Assembly (NCBI GenBank): GCA_025465385.1
Contig: JAODNG010000145.1
Coordinates: 1 to 13,214 of the forward strand
DNA length: 13,214 nucleotides
Source: Pseudonocardiales bacterium
GTDB lineage: Bacteria; Actinomycetota; Actinomycetes; Mycobacteriales; Pseudonocardiaceae
Direction of reading: 5' to 3'
Below, one piece after another: positions 7,501 through 13,214 of the stretch (its first letter is position 1; the number at the start of each line of letters is the position of its first letter). The notes below the pieces were generated by a model that saw only the letters and a list, made by a program, of their open reading frames with translations, was not told where the DNA came from and searched no databases. The translations under genes and the position numbers were made by a program.

Positions 7501-9844
7501 GCTCGATCGAGGGCAGGCTATTCGGCGGCATGCCGTAGCGCATCGGATCGAAGGGGATCTGGTCGAGGAACCCGCCCCATTTCGAGTAGATCTTGTCCGG
7601 CGCGCTCGGGTCGGCGTCGAAGTAAACCCCCAGATCCCACCGTTCTTTTGGAACCTCGATGATCGCGTCGAGCTTGGCCAGGATGTTCTGCCAGTAGGTG
7701 GCGAGGTCGGGCGCCTTGGGCAGCAGGCAGCTCATCCCGATGATGGCGATGTCACAGGGCTGTCCCGGCTCGCTGACGACTGCTCGGGTGGTCGCCTGCC
7801 GCGCTGGCCCGTCCAGCAGCGCGGAGCCGGTCACCGAGACGTCATGGTGAAGCTCAGCGAGGGTCACGGTGGCACTGCGCAGGTGCGCCACTTGGCCGAG
7901 CATGTACATGCCCCGGGCCGCTTGGTCCTCGGGTGTCAGCGTGACGAACTTCGGTGCGCCAGGATCATGTCCGTTCTCCGCGGCGCGGTCGAGGCCCTTC
8001 GAGGCGACCCGGGCCCGGCCGAGATTGAGCATTTCCAGCCGGGTCCGAATTTCCTCAGCAGAAAGACCCTGCTCGATGAGCCGTCCTTGCTCCTGCCGGA
8101 AGCCAATCGCGAAAGGGGTGTCCGCGCAGCGAGTGGTGTGACCCGGTCCGGTTTCCAACAGCACAGTGCCGATGCAGCGGGTCGCCTCATCCTGGAACGT
8201 CGGAGTGATCGCGCCGGTGGCCACCGCCTCCTCGGTGAACAGGTAGGCCGTCCCGAGCAGCACGCCGACCTTGACGCCACGATCGGTCAGTGCTGCCGCC
8301 ATCGCGGCGACCATGGCGGCTGAGCAGGCGTCGTGTACCCCCCCGGCGAACAGCAGATGGCAGTCGGGCAGGTCATCCGGCGGAACCGACTCCAAAAGGA
8401 CGTCGATCATCGTGTTCCAGAGCACGAAGCTGGCTCGCGGACCGACGTGCCCCCCGCACTCCCGCCCCTCGAAGACGAACCGGCGAGCTCCGGCCGCTGT
8501 GAACAGCTTCAGCAGACCCGGCGAGGGAACGTGCAGGTAGGCCGGAATGCCATCGCGTTCCAGGCGTACCGCTTGGTCGGTCCGCCCGCCCGCGATCAGC
8601 GCGAAGGACGGCGGATAGCGTTCGAGGACCGCCATCTGTTCCGCACGCAGCTCGTGCGGGACGAACCCGAGAATGCCGGCCCCCCAGGGCAGGTCGCCGA
8701 GCTCTCGCTGGGTTTCTCGCAGCAATGTCTCTACTTCGGGTCCCCGCATGAGGGCGAGTGCCAGGAACGGGAGCGCTCCGGCCTGGGCAACCTCCCGCGC
8801 GAAAGCGGGCACGTCACTCACCCGGGTCATCGGGCCTTGGACGATGGGGTAGCGCGTGCCGTGGGAGTTCGCCAGCGGGCTGTGCTCGGCCAGTGGACGT
8901 GCGGCTGCGGCTAGCGCGAGGTGGCTGTCGACGGCCTGCCGGAGGCCTTCCAGGACACCTCCGACGGTGTGGAAGCGTCCAGCCAACCGGGCGGCGAAGG
9001 CGCCGTCCTGGCCGATGAGCCAAGCGTTGTCCGGCCCTGCCCAGCCGACCAGGCCGGCCAGCCGCGCCTGCAAGGCTTCCGCACGGCTCGGCCCAGGGTC
9101 CTCGGCGACAGAGTCCTCCGCGGCGAGCTGGCGCAGCGCCTCGGCTGCGGTGTGGCCCGGACGCTCGTACAGCCGCCACCGCTGGCCCGTTTGCTGCCCC
9201 ACGCAGACCGTCTCGGTCCCGTCCATGCGCGCGATCTCCGCCTTGACACGATCGGAGAGCCGCGACTCCCGCGTCAGGGCGAGCTGCGCGTCGAGCACCA
9301 CACCGGCTGCGCCGGCAGCGGCACACGCCGCCGCCGTGTGTTCACCGATCCCACCCTGGCCCCAGACGGGCAGGGCGATCTCTGACCGGAACTGCTGGAC
9401 CAAGACGAACGTGGTCGTATCGCTTACCCGCCCGCCGGCCTCATGGCCCTTTGCGATCACACCGTCAAAGCCCAGGGCGGTGGCCAGTAACGCCTCGTCG
9501 AGCGTCGTTGCCTCCAGCCACAGCTGAACGCCCTTGGCGCGCAGCTGCGTGGCCCGCTCACGCAGGACGTCGTGATCGACAGGCGTGAGGATCGCGAACG
9601 TCACGGCTGGGGGCAGTGCCGAGATCACCGCATCGGTCACCCGTTGGTCGCCGGTATCCAACTTGATCCCACAACGGTTGTTGGCGAACCGTGCCAGCCG
9701 GATCACCGCCTGCACCGCGAGCTGTTCATCACGTACGAAGGACACATCCACGACGCCGACGGCTCCGGCTCGGCTGGCGGCAATGGCGATTGCGGGATCG
9801 GCAAGCCCAGGCAACGTCACGGCGATAAAGTCAAAGTTCGTCAT
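1583..9844 (-). CDS. Iterative PUFA/secondary-lipid-type megasynthase: ER-like, ER, KS, AT, ACP, KR, DH
   Basis: This 2753-residue type I synthase carries a nearly complete reducing set. Domains (residues): 1-250, flavin TIM-barrel of the nitronate monooxygenase/FabK/PfaD superfamily with KGHEAGGR (from about 131) and GQGGIG (from about 162); 329-650, a second such barrel with YPIVQGPM, EGRECGGH (459-466) and a C-terminal phosphate-binding stretch; 697-1137, KS with C884, H1019 and H1059; 1258-1560, AT with GQGSQ (1263), S1358 in GHSYG, R1383 and H1468, where GFH before the His fits malonyl-CoA; 1600-1800, Pro/Ala/Gln-rich linker; 1810-1885, ACP with S1850 in GIDSIKR as the phosphopantetheine site; 1925-2440, KR with GGARGIT (2184-2190), K2335, S2359 and Y2372 at canonical spacing; 2470-2740, double-hotdog DH with H2490 and D2660. 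The KS, ACP and KR motifs match PUFA/heterocyst-glycolipid synthases. The likely product is a malonyl-derived acyl chain; no release domain is present. A TTA codon lies at residue 119. The start is fixed by AGAGAGG 5 nt upstream. Confidence 0.93.
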   Translation of the reverse strand: MTNFDFIAVTLPGLADPAIAIAASRAGAVGVVDVSFVRDEQLAVQAVIRLARFANNRCGIKLDTGDQRVTDAVISALPPAVTFAILTPVDHDVLRERATQLRAKGVQLWLEATTLDEALLATALGFDGVIAKGHEAGGRVSDTTTFVLVQQFRSEIALPVWGQGGIGEHTAAACAAAGAAGVVLDAQLALTRESRLSDRVKAEIARMDGTETVCVGQQTGQRWRLYERPGHTAAEALRQLAAEDSVAEDPGPSRAEALQARLAGLVGWAGPDNAWLIGQDGAFAARLAGRFHTVGGVLEGLRQAVDSHLALAAAARPLAEHSPLANSHGTRYPIVQGPMTRVSDVPAFAREVAQAGALPFLALALMRGPEVETLLRETQRELGDLPWGAGILGFVPHELRAEQMAVLERYPPSFALIAGGRTDQAVRLERDGIPAYLHVPSPGLLKLFTAAGARRFVFEGRECGGHVGPRASFVLWNTMIDVLLESVPPDDLPDCHLLFAGGVHDACSAAMVAAMAAALTDRGVKVGVLLGTAYLFTEEAVATGAITPTFQDEATRCIGTVLLETGPGHTTRCADTPFAIGFRQEQGRLIEQGLSAEEIRTRLEMLNLGRARVASKGLDRAAENGHDPGAPKFVTLTPEDQAARGMYMLGQVAHLRSATVTLAELHHDVSVTGSALLDGPARQATTRAVVSEPGQPCDIAIIGMSCLLPKAPDLATYWQNILAKLDAIIEVPKERWDLGVYFDADPSAPDKIYSKWGGFLDQIPFDPMRYGMPPNSLPSIEPLHLLALEVVRAALDDAGYLDRPFSRRQTGVIFGISGVGDHGAGYGVRSSLPALLGDVGPEIFDRLPTWTEDSFPGILLNVTAGRVANRFDLGGVNYTVDAACAASLAAVYLAVRELTDGTADMMIVGGADTAQNPFSYLSFSKTHALSARGRCRPLDAGADGIVISEGLGVLMLKRLADAERDGDRIYAVIKGVGSSSDGRDRSLTSPRPEGQVLALERAYAKAGYSPATVGLIEAHGTGTAAGDRAELTTLNLVFDAAGASAQQCAVGSVKSMIGHTKGTAGIAGLIKVALGLHHKVLPPTLGVEQPNPAIAQPDSPFYVNSESRPWVVAPTAPPRRAGVSAFGFGGTNFHVAVEEYTGAYQEDTADSPLHDWPSELFVWSAGSRDELRDRVVELERALAAAPEAPPLREVARAVWVQDKPGLAIRLAIVATSISDLRSKLGTARGALATPDAEVWDRRGIYLTTTPLAAQGSVAFLYPGQGSQHPDMLRDLAIGFPEVRHAFELADAVLADQLDKPLSAYVFPPPGFDPDNNRASAAALRKTDRAQPALGAAGMGLSRLLAALGVSPDVTAGHSYGEYVALCAAGVIDEDVLYRLSHARGRCIIDAAACAPGTESDLGTMAAVSESPARLQDVLGATTDVWVANLNAPKQTVIAGTRPGIERAVGLLGTAGIAVKLLNVDCGFHSPLVAPARDRLARVLADVHIAAPKLAVYANTSAAPYPADPAQLADLLTEHLVRPVRFAEQVEQMHAAGVRLFVEVGPGGVLTGIVGQVLGTRQHLAVQTQDSSCGFTALQHALAQLSAHGVALDLDRLYQGRVARNLRLDALGEDLAPAPLPPTTWLVNGGSARPMHPATPVREQSAPARPPAAIAPQPPIPVQAAVPPPRSPDPVQPVPAQSSVRLPQVQVPVQAPVPAQASVPALASHSGSVPGPIAQTDNDATSLRFQELMGKFLDVQQEVMVAYLQGSPRGSIPVPRLPAETVLHETVPQLAIPAAAEMAAPAVPEIAVPAAPEVAAPVAAPVQAAPEPPRADQIAGELVRLVAERTGYPPEMLGLDVDMEADLGIDSIKRVEILAAATQSLQPDSTTPAAVNEERMETLTKARTLRALITAFLAMDPATSNGHAPVPAAGNGHVPTPAAGNGHAPITDTELPRFVPTVVDAPIGTATTSLSGVVAITDDGQGVATALAESLRGRGIDVALIRHRPGPLDIGPDEYAASLDDAQATSDLIEAVRQQQGAITGLVHLLPLRAGPAFDALEVGGQQARVNLEARSLLHLAQAASADLRRPGVQTRLLTAVRMDGGFGYHHTGSSFQPSQGAVTGLVKTLAAEWPEVGCRVVDLDPAITNASELLAAELGSDDRQIEVGWSPGRRCGVRLAPAPLPAAGSAEPMISSDSVVLIVGGARGITAGVAREIARRFQPTIVIVGRSSSPEDGEAADTAGITEPRALRMALAARLGRAGAPATPAQVEPAYRRLLADRQVRANLATIAELSARVHYHQLDVRDADGVAQLVDRIYAVHGRIDGVIYGAGVIEDKLTEGKTTDSFDRVVQTKTVGAFALARALRPESLTFFALFSSISARFGNPGQGDYAAANEVLNKLATWLDARWPGRVTSLNWGPWKTDGMVSAEVERLMNSRGVTLIPFDHGVAALLDELDRGRKGDVEVLFGSGPWQVATPLLDDATVTQSADGVALTRVLDPDRDRYLRDHCLDQHPVLPMAVAMELMAEAAAGTRPGYEVTELRGLQLLRGVVLDDGPRPITVRAAGAPPVDDGGIAVDVSIVDERAERMSYRAGVVLRHALPPAPPTPIRSSAGLDPFPMTVEQAYDELLFHGPLLQGISRIEGINDDGIVATLLPSSPQSCLAGAGPGAWIVDPVLLDSGFQLGLLWARTRLDMTALPSRIQRYRRFAALPAGPVHCDLRVAVRGGGHILDVQLAFMDPQGRLLVLIEGMELTGSRSLNRLAGAVAGGHVR
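1596..1600 (-). promoter_or_regulatory. Ribosome binding site of the second ketosynthase gene
   Basis: GGAGG (inside GGGAGGT) on the minus strand, 9 nt before the ATG at 1586. It lies within the last codons of the megasynthase (Gly-Gly-His-Val-Arg-stop). With the ATGA stop/start overlap it supports coupled translation of the two synthase subunits. Confidence 0.8.
4061..4150 (-). repeat. Three 30-bp in-frame tandem repeats coding an Asn-Gly-His linker
   Basis: Three consecutive 30-bp units (4061-4090, 4091-4120, 4121-4150) encode variations of a ten-residue unit built on Asn-Gly-His-(Ala/Val)-Pro with Pro-Ala-Ala-Gly spacers, at about residues 1899-1928 of the megasynthase. The repeat sits between the ACP and the KR region. 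Its small, polar and proline residues suggest a flexible tether that lets the single ACP reach the catalytic domains. The units differ at several bases, so the expansion is not recent. Confidence 0.8.
7665..7754 (-). repeat. Diverged 90-bp repeat, copy in the megasynthase KS (partner at 1471-1560)
   Basis: Codes for the start of the megasynthase KS (from D698). See the partner copy at 1471-1560 for the alignment. Confidence 0.7.
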
Positions 9845-9849
9845 AGCGA

Positions 9850-9856
9850 CCTCTCT
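9850..9856 (-). promoter_or_regulatory. Ribosome binding site of the megasynthase gene
   Basis: AGAGAGG on the minus strand, 5 nt before the ATG at 9844. This is the only well-placed purine-rich site near the start and it fixes the N-terminus ahead of the first ER-like domain. Confidence 0.75.
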
Positions 9857-10085
9857 TCTTGAGGCGTCGGCAGGGTCACGGCGAAATCGAGCGAGGCAGC
9901 TATCAATTCACCGGACCGGCCAGTTTCATGACCGCCGGGACCAGGCACAGGTTATATCGATGACCGGCTGATCGCGGATATTGAAGAGTCCGAACAGAGG
10001 GGATGCATCTCACTGTCCCTCCCACAGACGTAAAGAGGCGTCTTAGTTAACCATCGACGAGGCGCCCGAATCAGGGTGAGATTCT

Positions 10086-10129
10086 ATGATTCGGAATCAT
10101 TCACGTGAACGCCGGTCAGGGCTTCACGT
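10086..10129. promoter_or_regulatory. Cluster of dyad-symmetric, operator-like sequences
   Basis: Three overlapping symmetric elements sit in 44 bp. ATGATTC-G-GAATCAT (10086-10100) has perfect 7-bp arms. TTCACGTGAA (10100-10109) is a perfect 10-bp palindrome with a CACGTG core. ACGTGAA (10103-10109) and TTCACGT (10123-10129) form an inverted repeat with a 13-nt spacer. The last overlaps the -10 of the candidate promoter, suggesting a regulator site. None fits the published StrR consensus (GTTC half sites in a 29-bp element) well, so the binding protein is unknown. Confidence 0.5.
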
Positions 10130-10154
10130 TACGACAGGTCCGGATCCAGTGCAA
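10126..10154 (-). promoter_or_regulatory. Candidate promoter for the synthase genes
   Basis: On the minus strand TTGCAC (10154-10149) is followed after exactly 17 nt by TAACGT (10131-10126), a fair match to a vegetative actinobacterial promoter. Transcription would begin near 10119 and leave a leader of roughly 275 nt before the ATG at 9844. The -10 overlaps one arm of an inverted repeat (10103-10129), as expected if a regulator acts here. Promoter-like hexamers arise by chance, so this is a candidate only. Confidence 0.35.
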
Positions 10155-10221
10155 CTCAACTTAGCGGGCTGCTGGCGTATTCGTCAGGGTTCTGCAATGG
10201 ACGTGGTGAACAACACTGTGG

Positions 10222-11919
10222 TCAGTGAGGCGGTAACTCGATCGTATTGCTTACGACCGCCGGATTGCCGTTGTTGGCCGGGTGGCGGCCACGTACCGCT
10301 GGTGCAGCCGTTTTCTTTGGAGTGCCCGCAACAGGACGTTCGGATCGCATCAGAAGCGCCACCAGGGCGCTTAGTGTGCTGAGCCCGGCGGCAATCAGGA
10401 TCAGGTCGTCCATCGCGGCGACGAAAGCGTGCAGCTGGGTCTGCTGGTAGAAGGCGAAAAGGCCCTTCCACGCCGGCGACTCCTGGTCGAGGTGAGAGGT
10501 GGCCGCATCGCCGGGCAGCAGCGCGGCGCGTCCGGCCAGTTGCTGTGCCTGCTGGGTGGTCCAGAACGCGGTGAGCACGGCCAACCCCAGCGAAGCTGAG
10601 ATCTGTCGGACGACGTTGTTGACTACGCTCGCCCCGCTGACCTCGATCGTCGGTATGGCCTCGAGCCCCGCCGTGATGACCGGCATGACGGTCAGCGCCA
10701 AGCCTGCGGCCAGCCAAATGAGCCACCACATGATCTGCTCGCGCGAGGTGTTGAGAGTCATGACATGCATGTGGTAGGTGCCGACGGATGCGATCGTCAA
10801 CCCGATGGTTACTAGCCAGCGGGCCCCAATGCGGTCATAGAGTCGTCCGGCTATCGGCATCAACACCCCCAATACCACGGCCTGTGGCAGCAGAGTGAGT
10901 CCTGTATCGAAGGCCCCCCACCCCTGGGCCTGCTGCAGGAACAGCGGGATGTAAAACAGCACCGCGAACCACACCACCGACAGTAACGCGGTCAAGAGCA
11001 GCGAGTGAGTAAACGACCAGTGGCGAAACACTCGGAGATCCAGCAACGGGTCGGCGACCTCCAGTTCGATCACCACGAACAACGCCAAGCTCAGCACGCT
11101 GACGGTGAGCAGAATCAGGATCCGGTATGAGTCCCACCCCCAGGACTGCCCCTTTGACAGCGCCAGCAGCAATGCAAACAGCCCACCTGCGATGGTGATG
11201 AAGCCCAGTACGTCAAACCGCCGTCCGGGCTGTCCGGGGAACGCCGGCAACACCAGCGCCGCAGCTACCGCGGCGAGGATTCCGACCGGCACGTTGACGA
11301 AGAAGATCAACCGCCAGTCCGTGTACTCGACCAGGTAGCCACCCAGGGTCGGGCCCAGTGCCGGGGCGAAGACGATGCCCAGGCCATACAGGCCCATCGC
11401 AGCGCCGATCCGTTCCCGCGGCACGATGCGGTAGAGCATCGTCAACGTGATCACCGGCAGCACTCCGCCGGGGATCGCCTGCAGGATCCGGAAGGCGACC
11501 AAGCTATTCAAGCTCCAGGCCAGCCCGCACAGTGCGGACCCGGCGGCGAAGCCGAGCAGCGCCACGTTGTACACCCGGCGCATTCCGAAGCGGTCACCCA
11601 GCCATGCACTGGCCGGCACCACGACGCCCAGCGCCAATGCGTAAGCCGTGGTGACCCATTGCACGTCGTCGGTGGTCGCGCCGAATTCCTTCTGAATGGT
11701 GGGGATGGCCACATTGACGATGTTCGTATCCAGGAGCGACATGAACATCCCGGCGACCAGCACCACCAGCGGCAGCCCCCACCTCACTTCAGCAGGATTC
11801 CGCAAGGCTCCATTTGACTTGGGCGCACCATTTCCTGACCGAGCGGCATCAGCGTGCGGGGAGGCTCCGTTGCGCACGACGGGGTCGGCGCCCGATCCCG
11901 TCATTGTTGGGCGAGTCAT
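10222..11919 (-). CDS. DHA2-family (EmrB/QacA-type, 14-TM) MFS efflux transporter
   Basis: The 565-residue protein has the usual length for a 14-helix drug:H+ antiporter of the inner membrane. Visible family marks: LDTNIVNVAIP in the first membrane helix (63-73), motif A GDRFGMRR (108-115), motif C APALGPTLGG (185-194) and DWRLIFFVNVPVG (201-213). A polar N-terminal tail of about 45 residues and a polar C-terminal tail of about 40 flank the membrane part. It lies between the regulator and the synthase genes in the same orientation, so export of the synthase product, or self-protection, is the natural inference; the substrate cannot be read from the sequence. Two rare TTA leucine codons occur (residues 312 and 562). 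No good Shine-Dalgarno stands before ATG 11919 or before the in-frame ATG at 11904, so the start is less certain than the rest. Confidence 0.92.
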   Translation of the reverse strand: MTRPTMTGSGADPVVRNGASPHADAARSGNGAPKSNGALRNPAEVRWGLPLVVLVAGMFMSLLDTNIVNVAIPTIQKEFGATTDDVQWVTTAYALALGVVVPASAWLGDRFGMRRVYNVALLGFAAGSALCGLAWSLNSLVAFRILQAIPGGVLPVITLTMLYRIVPRERIGAAMGLYGLGIVFAPALGPTLGGYLVEYTDWRLIFFVNVPVGILAAVAAALVLPAFPGQPGRRFDVLGFITIAGGLFALLLALSKGQSWGWDSYRILILLTVSVLSLALFVVIELEVADPLLDLRVFRHWSFTHSLLLTALLSVVWFAVLFYIPLFLQQAQGWGAFDTGLTLLPQAVVLGVLMPIAGRLYDRIGARWLVTIGLTIASVGTYHMHVMTLNTSREQIMWWLIWLAAGLALTVMPVITAGLEAIPTIEVSGASVVNNVVRQISASLGLAVLTAFWTTQQAQQLAGRAALLPGDAATSHLDQESPAWKGLFAFYQQTQLHAFVAAMDDLILIAAGLSTLSALVALLMRSERPVAGTPKKTAAPAVRGRHPANNGNPAVVSNTIELPPH

Positions 11920-12041
11920 GATTCGACTATGCCATCTCCCGCGCCGAGCGATCTAGCCTTCTTCGGTCACGATTAGGCTTCACGACAATCTGCGCCGAAC
12001 TGGCCGAACACGTCATTCAGCTGGTCGTTAGCGCCTAATAT
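11920..12041 (-). other. 122-bp spacer between regulator and exporter genes
   Basis: Noncoding gap. It contains a direct repeat GCCGAAC (11994-12000 and 12003-12009, + strand), 2 bp apart, that could be half of a regulator site. No convincing terminator or complete promoter was found, so the regulator and exporter may be co-transcribed or separately transcribed. Confidence 0.4.
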
Positions 12042-13175
12042 TCAGTCGTCAGACCCCGTACTGTCATCGGGGTTACGATCGGGTTTCGAGAGGTGCGGCC
12101 CGGGTGCGGAAGTCGACCCCGCGCTGTTCCCGCGCTGTTCCAGCTGTGCTGCAATTTCGGTCCACACCCGCGCGTATCCGCGGGCCAACTTCGCCACCGA
12201 AGTTGCGCAGTGATCGGGGACCATCTCGACGATCTTGTTAGACCCCGCCATCCCGACTCGGTACGCCTCCAACCACCGGATCAATGACCGGCCCGCGTCC
12301 CTGAACCGCAGCGACGGGTCTGCCTTCAGACTGGCCAGAATGGTGTCGGCTCTGCCTACGGTTACCGCATGGCCGACCGTTCGTCGGGGAGGGTAGAGGT
12401 CCGGCGGCAGGGCAGCCGCCGGTGGTTCCGGGGCTCTCGGTTGCGGCACCACCGGCTCCTGACCGTTACGGATGCGTTGCCGCACATCATGCACAGTGGA
12501 CGGGGAGACTCCGGCCTCTAGCGCGATCGCGCGGATTGACGCGCCGGGCTTCTCGGCTAGCAGCTCGCTGGCCCGCACTCTGCCGACGGTGCCGTCGAGG
12601 GGCCGTTTCCGGCCGTCCCTGCCGACCCTCGTGGTCGACTGGCCATTTTGCACGGTCGAACGCCGGCGCACCTTACCGACAGTTCCCGCCGAGAGACCGG
12701 TGGCGCTGGCGACCATCCGGTTCGACCAGCGCGGGTGCGACCGCATAATCCGGACCGCCGCAGCGGTTCGATCGGCGCGGCTCAGCGGCAGTCCGTGTGC
12801 GATGTTCAGCTGCACTGCTAGCACAAATGCGTCGTCTTCCGTTCCATGGTATATTCTCGCTTCGATTTTCTCTTCTCCGCGCAGGACCGCAGCGCGAATT
12901 CTATGCATACCATCGATAACCCGCATCGACTGCCCGTGCACGACAATCGGTGGCAACTGCGCCTCCGACTCCGCGAGCACCTCGACGTGATCGGCGCTTT
13001 CACCGCCTTGCCGCGGAGATTCAGCAAGTACCAGGGAGCTGATCGCCAGCACGACGGTCGGGAGCCTGTCCAGCTGAATTGGTCCCCAGGCGGCTAGTTC
13101 GGGCTCCTTTTCTTCACTCAACCCTACGCGAGCCACCGTACAGTCTTTAGCCATTGTTGCCCGCTCGGACCACAT
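12042..13175 (-). CDS. StrR/NovG-like pathway-specific transcriptional activator (ParB-type N-terminal domain)
   Basis: The 377-residue protein begins with a ParB/sulfiredoxin-like fold (about 35-125) marked by VIDGMHRIRAA (86-96), the counterpart of the ParB G-x-H-R box, followed by LSRADR. Two helix-turn-helix stretches follow: SNRMVASATGLSAGTVGKVR (151-170) and IRAIALEAGVSPSTVHDVR (214-232). The C-terminal part (288-347) carries a run around VPDHCATSVAKLARGYARVW like that of StrR-family activators, and a disordered acidic tail ends the chain. StrR, NovG and relatives bind DNA and activate antibiotic clusters; plasmid or chromosome ParB proteins have a different C-terminus and a parA neighbour, which is absent here. 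The gene heads a same-strand array with the exporter and the synthase, so it is the likely local regulator. The start may be ATG 13175 or ATG 13154 (Met8); neither has a clear ribosome binding site. No TTA codon was found. Confidence 0.88.
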   Translation of the reverse strand: MWSERATMAKDCTVARVGLSEEKEPELAAWGPIQLDRLPTVVLAISSLVLAESPRQGGESADHVEVLAESEAQLPPIVVHGQSMRVIDGMHRIRAAVLRGEEKIEARIYHGTEDDAFVLAVQLNIAHGLPLSRADRTAAAVRIMRSHPRWSNRMVASATGLSAGTVGKVRRRSTVQNGQSTTRVGRDGRKRPLDGTVGRVRASELLAEKPGASIRAIALEAGVSPSTVHDVRQRIRNGQEPVVPQPRAPEPPAAALPPDLYPPRRTVGHAVTVGRADTILASLKADPSLRFRDAGRSLIRWLEAYRVGMAGSNKIVEMVPDHCATSVAKLARGYARVWTEIAAQLEQRGNSAGSTSAPGPHLSKPDRNPDDSTGSDD

Positions 13176-13214
13176 CTATGGAATGACCGGTTACGGCGTC
13201 ACTGCAAGTTGCGC

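Larger units (their letters stand above)
9845..10221 (-). other. 377-bp intergenic leader/regulatory region between exporter and megasynthase
   Basis: No credible gene lies in this stretch on either strand. It is visibly less GC-rich than the flanking genes and holds a -35/-10-like pair (10126-10154), two adjacent palindromes and an inverted repeat (10086-10129), and a second -10-like TATAAC (9951-9956) without a good -35. A weak hairpin (CCGGC/GCCGG arms at 9934-9938 and 9916-9920, 13-nt loop) lies between the TATAAC and the start codon. I saw no convincing intrinsic terminator after the exporter stop, so read-through from the exporter gene remains possible. The length and the dyads suggest the synthase has its own promoter. 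Confidence 0.6.

Noticed and set aside
8863..9844. Stand-alone nitronate monooxygenase gene
   Set aside because: The frame continues without a stop into the second barrel and the KS; there is no internal ribosome binding site and stop to separate a gene.
9952..10008. Possible 18-residue Ser-rich leader peptide (7 Ser) on the minus strand upstream of the megasynthase
   Set aside because: No clear ribosome binding site, mixed Ser codons and no attenuator structure; short frames like this arise by chance.
10189..10211. GTTC ... GAAC inverted halves resembling a StrR binding site
   Set aside because: The halves are 15 nt apart instead of 21 and the inner bases do not match the StrR consensus.
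10141..10221. Intrinsic terminator after the exporter gene
   Set aside because: Only a 6-bp hairpin with an A-C mismatch (CTGACG/CGCCAG) and no U tract could be drawn.
12042..13175. Chromosome or plasmid partitioning ParB
   Set aside because: No parA gene or parS-like sites were seen nearby, and the C-terminal half matches StrR-type activators rather than the ParB dimerisation domain.

Overview
The window looks like part of a secondary-metabolite or secondary-lipid gene cluster from a high-GC actinobacterium. The basis is the strong G/C bias at third codon positions, a StrR-type regulator, and a modular type I synthase of the PUFA/secondary-lipid kind. The genus cannot be fixed from the sequence. 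All four protein genes I can support lie on the minus strand, so transcription runs from the right edge of the window to the left.

Layout in the direction of transcription: (i) 13175-12042, a StrR/NovG-like pathway activator with a ParB-type N-terminal domain; (ii) 11919-10222, a DHA2 (EmrB/QacA-type) MFS exporter; (iii) a 377-bp intergenic region (9845-10221) with a possible promoter and several dyad-symmetric sequences; (iv) 9844-1583, a 2753-residue megasynthase; (v) 1586 to the left edge, the N-terminal 528 residues of a second ketosynthase protein. The last gene overlaps the megasynthase by 4 bp (ATGA) and is cut by the window edge.

The megasynthase is the core of the window. Its order is: flavin-type enoyl-reductase-like domain 1, flavin-type enoyl-reductase-like domain 2, KS, AT, a Pro/Ala/Gln-rich linker, one ACP, a short Asn-Gly-His repeat, KR and DH. 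Catalytic residues for KS, AT, ACP, KR, DH and the second ER-like domain can be read directly. The ACP motif (GIDSIKR), the KR motif (GGARGIT) and the unusual KS segment in place of the usual DPQQR place it with PUFA (Pfa), heterocyst-glycolipid (Hgl) and related 'secondary lipid' synthases rather than with macrolide-type modular PKSs. Canonical Pfa systems carry the ER as a separate protein (PfaD). Here two PfaD/nitronate-monooxygenase-like domains are fused in tandem at the N-terminus, the first looks degenerate, and there is one ACP instead of a tandem array.

Working model (inference): the megasynthase and the second KS protein are translated together and build a reduced or partly unsaturated long acyl or polyketide chain iteratively from malonyl units. 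The MFS protein exports the product or a derivative, and the StrR-like protein switches the cluster on. No thioesterase, phosphopantetheinyl transferase or tailoring enzyme lies inside the window. No tRNA, rRNA, CRISPR array, insertion sequence or phage gene was seen.
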